This document shows positions 62,983 through 64,000 of a DNA stretch of 64,000 nucleotides, piece by piece. The notes below the pieces were generated by a model that did not search any database, was not told the origin of the DNA, and worked only from the letters and a program-made list of their open reading frames with translations. The position numbers and the translations under genes were made by a program. Source of the DNA: Actinomycetota bacterium (GTDB taxonomy: Bacteria > Actinomycetota > Actinomycetes > Propionibacteriales > Nocardioidaceae); the NCBI GenBank assembly GCA_009701885.1, contig WLJH01000012.1, forward strand, positions 1 through 64,000. Reading direction: 5' to 3'. Position 1 is the first letter of the stretch. Every line of letters begins with the position of its first letter.

Positions 62983-63330
62983 CTAGGAAGAAGGTGCGAC
63001 AGAAGCCGATTCCTCCGCCACAGGGCGGGACCGGGAGGCGCCCGGCAGCAGGCTGGCGACGGAGATGCCGAGCCACGCGGCGACCAGGCAGGCCAGCAGC
63101 AGCCCGCCGGTCCCGGAGATGACGGCGTCACCCTCGGGGCGCGGCCAGGAGAGCGCGAGCGGCACGACCGCGAAGCCGACGGCCCACCAGACCCGCGCCC
63201 GTGCCGGGGCGGCCACGAGGGTCAGGGACCCGGCGACCGCGGTGACGGCCAGCCAGAGCCAGGACTGGTGCAGCACGGCGCCGGCCAGCCCGGTCACCAG
63301 GCCGAGCAGCAGCAGTCCGACGCGGGCCAC
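62983..63330 (-). CDS. DUF6113-like membrane protein
   Basis: 115 aa with four membrane helices (VGLLLLGLVTGLAGAVL, WLWLAVTAVAGSLTLVA, WWAVGFAVVPLALSW, GLLLACLVAAWLGISVASLL). The position directly after mshB matches the DUF6113 family seen beside mycothiol deacetylase genes. Function unknown. Start 63330, 7 bp past the mshB stop. Confidence 0.75.
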   Translation of the reverse strand: MARVGLLLLGLVTGLAGAVLHQSWLWLAVTAVAGSLTLVAAPARARVWWAVGFAVVPLALSWPRPEGDAVISGTGGLLLACLVAAWLGISVASLLPGASRSRPVAEESASVAPSS

Positions 63331-63337
63331 GGGCGCC

Positions 63338-64000
63338 TCAGAGACCAGCGAAGAGGTCGGTCTCCAGGCCGTCCTCGCCGACCGGTCCGAGCGGCCCCTG
63401 CGCCAGTCGGTAGAACTCCACGCCCCACGCGGTGTCGCCGACGTTGTTGGACAGCGCGAAGAACGGCCCGTCGAGCTGGATCTGGGTGGGGTACGCCTTC
63501 ATCGCGGCCATCTTGCGATCGACGTACGCCGTCGCGTCGACGGCGCAGGTGAGGAGCTCGTCGGGGGTGACGAAGTGCGGCATCGGGCCGTCGGGGTCCA
63601 TCCCCTCGAAGAAGGTGTCGTCGCCGGCCTCGCGGAGCTTGCGCAGACCCTCGCGCATGCGCGACTCCGACATGGCGTTCCAGTAGATCTTGGTGATCTC
63701 CCAGGGCTCGCCCAGCTCGGTCTTGTAGGAGCGGACGCCGGCGAGGTGGGCGGCGTACGTCGCCACGCGGTGCGCCTGGATGTGGTCGGGGTGGCCGTAG
63801 CCGCCGAACTGGTCGTAGGTCGCCATCACCTGCGGGCGGACCTCGCGGATGATCCGCACCAGCTCGTCGGCGGCGACGGTGAGGTCGGCGTTGGCGAAGG
63901 CTCGCTCGTCGGTCTCGTCGGCGGCCACCGCGTGCCCGGCCTCGTGCCACTTCATCCCCGAGTCGCGGAACCGGCCGAAGCCGCCGAGCCAGCGGTGGTC
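63338..64000 (-). CDS. mshB: Mycothiol biosynthesis deacetylase MshB (3' part)
   Basis: 220 codons of the LmbE-like zinc deacetylase that converts GlcNAc-inositol to GlcN-inositol in mycothiol synthesis. The frame is open to the right edge (…WLGGFGRFRDSGMKWHEAGH), so the N-terminal AHPDDE zinc motif lies outside. The zinc His in GYGHPDHIQAHRVA and the C-terminal half are present. ATG 63955 is internal, not the start. First gene of the mshB-DUF6113-vanW run. Confidence 0.93.
   Translation of the reverse strand, partial: DHRWLGGFGRFRDSGMKWHEAGHAVAADETDERAFANADLTVAADELVRIIREVRPQVMATYDQFGGYGHPDHIQAHRVATYAAHLAGVRSYKTELGEPWEITKIYWNAMSESRMREGLRKLREAGDDTFFEGMDPDGPMPHFVTPDELLTCAVDATAYVDRKMAAMKAYPTQIQLDGPFFALSNNVGDTAWGVEFYRLAQGPLGPVGEDGLETDLFAGL

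Overview
The window is very GC-rich (roughly 72-74% by eye), densely coded DNA from an actinobacterium, most likely Nocardioides or another Nocardioidaceae. Pointers: a mycothiol gene (mshB), an F420-type LLM oxidoreductase, a DUF3117 micro-protein, a DUF222/HNH endonuclease with an actinobacterial LexA box, a T-box in front of ileS, many GTG starts, ATGA/GTGA gene overlaps and leaderless -10 boxes (TANNNT, 6-7 nt, start). The genus is an inference. No rRNA, tRNA, CRISPR array, transposase or prophage was seen.

Layout. 1-7 kb: a carotenoid locus. A CrtU-like oxidoreductase (5' end cut by the window) converges on the tightly overlapped operon idi-crtE-crtI-crtB. The last ORF is an in-frame fusion of phytoene synthase with a Rieske protein, and the linker is encoded by a dispersed palindromic repeat. 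7-10.6 kb: an ABC-2 exporter and an amidase. 10.6-12.8 kb: an SOS-controlled DUF222/HNH endonuclease surrounded by repeat copies. 12.8-16.5 kb: a heterodimeric ABC exporter with one degenerate ATP site. 16.6-24.7 kb: the giant NAD glutamate dehydrogenase, a ~307-bp nested inverted repeat, tryptophan 2,3-dioxygenase, a DUF2505 pair and small proteins including a 53-aa secreted peptide. 24.8-34.8 kb: P5C dehydrogenase, a zinc-ribbon polytopic protein, a WS/DGAT acyltransferase, a lipoprotein plus membrane protein pair, and an orphan CpaE/CpaB-like pair beside a BldC-like regulator.

35-64 kb resembles the M. tuberculosis Rv1170-Rv1224 neighbourhood from memory: htrA-rseA-sigE divergent from an Rv1220c-like O-methyltransferase, DUF3117, a LOG protein, dapE, dapD, fdxA-dapC and mshB. 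Between these core genes lie pepA, a five-gene dapE-LOG-DivIVA-membrane-M14 operon, ileS under a T-box, two toxin-antitoxin modules (VapBC-like and Phd/RelE-like), a two-domain cell-wall hydrolase, a frameshifted zinc-dependent phospholipase C, a GNAT protein, a VanW protein and the 3' part of mshB, which is cut by the right edge.

How genes fit together: idi, crtE, crtI and crtB take IPP to lycopene, with CrtU and the Rieske domain as late modifiers. dapD, dapC and dapE give three consecutive steps of diaminopimelate/lysine synthesis. sigE, rseA and htrA form an envelope-stress circuit with a candidate autoregulatory ECF promoter. The strongest unusual signals are the repeat families, especially repeat copies translated inside proteins, and several small or orphan modules of unknown role.
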